Source of the DNA: an uncultured Desulfobulbus sp.
GTDB lineage: Bacteria > Desulfobacterota > Desulfobulbia > Desulfobulbales > Desulfobulbaceae
Direction: 5' to 3'
NCBI GenBank assembly: GCA_946539945.1
Contig: CAMNHX010000083.1
Coordinates: forward strand, 1-7,048
DNA: 7,048 nucleotides
Position numbers and translations under genes: made by a program. The notes beneath the pieces are model-generated. The model did not search any database. It was not told the origin of the DNA and worked only from the letters and a program-made list of their open reading frames with translations. Of the stretch, positions 5,043 through 7,048 are shown piece after piece. How positions within the stretch are numbered: position 1 is the stretch's first letter; each line of letters opens with the position of its first letter.

Positions 5043-6128
5043 ATGCCCAACATTGCCGCATCCAGCTTTCTGGACAGCACCTTCCGCAAAATCTACCCGC
5101 AGGACAATGACTGGCGGGAACAGGCCAAAAAACGCCTCTCCGAACTGACCATGCCCTTTTGGGCCTTGGGTGATCTCATGGATCTGGCCGTGGAACTGGC
5201 CGGAATCACGCGCTCCCTGAAACCGCCCACAGCCCGCAAACAGGTGGTTGTAATGGCAGGCGACCACGGCGTGACTGCGGAAAAGATCAGCCCCTATCCG
5301 GTCGAGGTGACTGGGCAGATGCTGCGCAACGTGGTCAATGGCGGCGCAGGCATCAACGCGCTGGCCGGGCAGGCTGGCGCAGGGATTACCCTGGTTGACA
5401 TGGGTGTGCGGAATGACTTTCCTGATCTGGTTGCCAGTGGGGCGCTCATTGTCAAAAAAATCGGGCGCGGTACAGACAACATCCTGCACGGCCCGGCCAT
5501 GAGCCGCACCCACGCGGTCATGGCGGTGGAGGCGGGTATTGCCCTTGCCAACCAGCTTGCAGACAGTGTGGACCTCTTTGCCACCGGAGAAATCGGTATC
5601 GGCAATACCACGCCTAGCACAGCCATTGCCGCAGTCATCACTGGCAAGCCTGTGGCTGAACTGACCGGGCGCGGCTCTGGCCTGGACAACAGCGGACTGG
5701 CGCACAAGGTGGAGGTCATTGAAGCAGCCTTGGCCCGTAACACGCCAGACAAAAACGATGCTCTGGACGTGCTTGCCAAGGTGGGGGGCTTTGAACTGGG
5801 TGGTCTTGCGGGCCTGATCCTGGGCGCAGCAGCCAACCGCAAGCCTGTGGTGGTGGATGGCTTCATTTCCACGGCAGCCGCGCTTTTGGCCTGCAAACTG
5901 GAGCCTTTTGCACGTGACTTCATCTTCTGTGGCCATGCCAGCGCTGAACCGGGACACGCGGCCATGTGCGCCTTTTTGGGCAAAAAACCACTCTTGCAAC
6001 TGAATATGCGCCTGGGCGAAGGCACAGGCGCGGTGCTGGCAATGAACATTGTCGAGGCAGCAGCCAAGGTGCTTGGCGAGGTTGCCACCTTTGCGGAAGC
6101 CAGCGTCTGCACGGCCAATCTGGCCTGA
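5043..6128 (+). CDS. cobT: nicotinate-nucleotide-dimethylbenzimidazole phosphoribosyltransferase CobT
   Basis: CobT activates the lower ligand of cobalamin: it exchanges the base of nicotinate mononucleotide for 5,6-dimethylbenzimidazole (or another base) to give alpha-ribazole-5'-phosphate plus nicotinate, in the cytoplasm. The 361-residue product matches the family (about 350-360). MAGDHGVTAE is at 71-80, NGGAGINALA at 99-108, the GEIGIGNTTPS motif at 182-192 and RLGEGTGA at 323-330. Glu183 and Glu326 correspond by motif to the catalytic Glu174 and Glu317 of the Salmonella enzyme. The ATG at 5043 has no good ribosome-binding site, so it may be coupled to the kinase 21 bases upstream. No other cobalamin gene is in the window. 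The base actually used cannot be inferred; anaerobes often attach benzimidazoles other than DMB or purines. Confidence 0.96.
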   Translation: MPNIAASSFLDSTFRKIYPQDNDWREQAKKRLSELTMPFWALGDLMDLAVELAGITRSLKPPTARKQVVVMAGDHGVTAEKISPYPVEVTGQMLRNVVNGGAGINALAGQAGAGITLVDMGVRNDFPDLVASGALIVKKIGRGTDNILHGPAMSRTHAVMAVEAGIALANQLADSVDLFATGEIGIGNTTPSTAIAAVITGKPVAELTGRGSGLDNSGLAHKVEVIEAALARNTPDKNDALDVLAKVGGFELGGLAGLILGAAANRKPVVVDGFISTAAALLACKLEPFARDFIFCGHASAEPGHAAMCAFLGKKPLLQLNMRLGEGTGAVLAMNIVEAAAKVLGEVATFAEASVCTANLA

Positions 6129-6152
6129 ACTTTAGTCTTTTGGAGAACTCGT

Positions 6153-6587
6153 ATGCTGCACTCTCTTCTTGCCTGCTCTGTTCTGATCCTGATTGCTTTG
6201 GTCGCGCCTGCTCCGGCAGGGGCAGCAGACAGCCAGGCAGTTCACGTCACCTACACCGTACCCGCCAACCTCTCTGCCGAGGAAAAGAAGTGGTATGAAA
6301 CCTTCCAGAAAGGCAACATGCTTGCCGACGGCTGGGTGCATATCTCCACAGACATCCTGACACGGATTCCTGCGGAGGAGCGACCGCACCACCAGAAAAA
6401 TCTGCTCCAACTGGGCGACAAGATCGGGCGGGAGTGGTGCAAGGATAACAAAACCCGCAAAATCAACACAGATATGTTGAAAAAATGGGGCAAGATACTG
6501 AAAGACGCCTCCAGAAAAAGCCCGGGTGAGCTGGATAGAGCGCTTGCCAACATCAACCGGCAGGTGGATGGCGCTTTGAAGAAGTGA
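6153..6587 (+). CDS. small exported protein of unknown function
   Basis: The 144-residue product has a Sec-type signal peptide: MLHSLLACSVLILIALVAPA followed by PAGAA, with cleavage likely after AGA or AGAA (residues 24-25). The n-region has no Lys or Arg, only His3. LLAC at 5-8 resembles a lipobox but comes too early to be one. The mature part (about 119 residues) looks helical and rich in charged residues, with WYETFQKGNMLADGW (47-61), HISTDILTRIPAEERPHHQK (63-82) and a basic C-terminal half; its only cysteine is Cys96, so no disulphide within a monomer. GGAG lies seven bases before the ATG, the best ribosome-binding site in this operon. It starts 24 bases after cobT and so is probably co-transcribed. 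I recognise no family; a periplasmic role is all the sequence supports. Confidence 0.85.
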   Translation: MLHSLLACSVLILIALVAPAPAGAADSQAVHVTYTVPANLSAEEKKWYETFQKGNMLADGWVHISTDILTRIPAEERPHHQKNLLQLGDKIGREWCKDNKTRKINTDMLKKWGKILKDASRKSPGELDRALANINRQVDGALKK

Positions 6588-6925
6588 ACAGTCCTTGGCA
6601 ACAAGGGTATGAAGCGCTTGACCCCGGATGCAGGGTATTGTCCAAGGATTTGCAAATCGACGAACTTGAGGGAATCTTAGAAAGTTCTGAACTTGCGTTG
6701 TTCAACGTATGGGACATTCATAAAAACAGTAATTCAGTCTATCGGCTATTTTGCAAGATTCCCTCAAGAAAGAAAATCAACTCTGCACCGTTTAAGGAAG
6801 CGCTGGTTTCTTTTTTATCTGGTATGCCAAAATTTGGTTCCTCGCTGTTTCAAACGGGTAGTGGGAACTTGAGTTTTGCGCCGAGGAGGGAGAGCATGGA
6901 GATGGGGTTCTTTGTCGTGCGGTAG
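6584..6925 (+). CDS. doubtful 113-codon ORF, AT-richer, possibly degenerate
   Basis: A GTG at 6584 overlaps the preceding stop (GTGA) and opens 113 codons. The translation has a plausible central part (LQIDELEGILESSELALFNV, then SVYRLFCKIPSRKKINSAPF and KEALVSFLSGMPKFGSSLFQ) but an odd tail ending RRESMEMGFFVVR. I recognise no domain. From about 6640 the DNA is clearly more AT-rich than the genes to its left, which suggests different ancestry, a decayed gene or non-coding DNA. There is no strong ribosome-binding site at the GTG. It may be a real small gene translated by coupling, or the truncated remains of something larger. Confidence 0.35.
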   Translation: MNSPWQQGYEALDPGCRVLSKDLQIDELEGILESSELALFNVWDIHKNSNSVYRLFCKIPSRKKINSAPFKEALVSFLSGMPKFGSSLFQTGSGNLSFAPRRESMEMGFFVVR

Positions 6926-6993
6926 CCGTGCACCCGTAAGGGTATCTTGCAAAATTTATCTAATAAAGTCCAATCATCTTTATTGAAATTGCA

Positions 6994-7048
6994 TTAGAGC
7001 GTTTCCGTTTTCATTTTTTATGTCATGCTGAACGAAGCGAAGCATCTC
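6994..7048 (+). repeat. dispersed intergenic repeat, copy C, reaching the window edge
   Basis: This is the cleanest copy: TTAGAGCGTTTCCGTTTTCA, then a T-rich link, then TGTCATGCTGAACGAAGC and GAAGCATCTC. It shares the TTAGAG start with copy B and the TTTCCG/GTCATGCTGAA blocks with copy A. It may continue beyond the window. It lies in AT-rich intergenic DNA after the last ORF, like the other two copies. Confidence 0.7.

Noticed and set aside
4272..5999. Very long minus-strand open frame opposite the kinase and cobT
   Set aside because: It is an antisense shadow of two well-supported genes and has no family features.
6962..6984. AATAAAG/CTTTATT inverted repeat as terminator of the cobT operon
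   Set aside because: The stem is AT-rich with a nine-base loop and no following T run, so it would be weak; kept only as a note on the AT-rich tail.

Overview
The window looks like chromosomal DNA of a GC-rich Gram-negative anaerobe, most likely a Desulfovibrio-type sulfate reducer (Desulfovibrionaceae). This is inferred from the flavour of the TsaD, CobT and FabF-like proteins and the mix of GC-rich genes with AT-richer spacers; no single marker gene proves it. Two gene groups point away from each other, separated by an unusually long (about 1.5 kb) region with no convincing gene.

Left group, minus strand (about 2965 down to 1): a periplasmic amino-acid-type solute-binding protein with no transporter partners in view; then a frameshifted remnant of the 3' end of fabF; then a possible 55-residue ORF; then tsaD (tRNA t6A37 synthesis) and rsmA/ksgA (16S rRNA dimethylation), which share one base at their junction. 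rsmA runs off the left edge. tsaD and rsmA form a translation-related RNA-modification pair. The fabF remnant marks a past rearrangement between the binding-protein gene and tsaD.

Middle (2966-4478): an upstream region for the binding protein, an AT-richer stretch holding two facing copies of a dispersed repeat (a third copy lies at the right edge), then a GC-rich stretch with several strong hairpins that ends in a textbook intrinsic terminator at 4329-4379. A second, long terminator-like hairpin at 4396-4471 stops only seven bases before the first possible start codon of the next gene. This arrangement suggests either a separate small RNA or an attenuated 5' leader controlling the right-hand operon. 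I could not match it to a known riboswitch class.

Right group, plus strand (4488 to about 6925): a shikimate kinase (aroK-like) with complete active-site motifs, cobT (lower-ligand activation for cobalamin), a small exported protein of unknown function, and a doubtful AT-richer ORF of 113 codons. The first three genes are closely spaced (21 and 24 bases) and probably co-transcribed.

No mobile-element gene, CRISPR array, tRNA or rRNA was seen. The parts most worth a second look are the structured leader with tandem terminators, the dispersed inverted repeats and the fabF scar.
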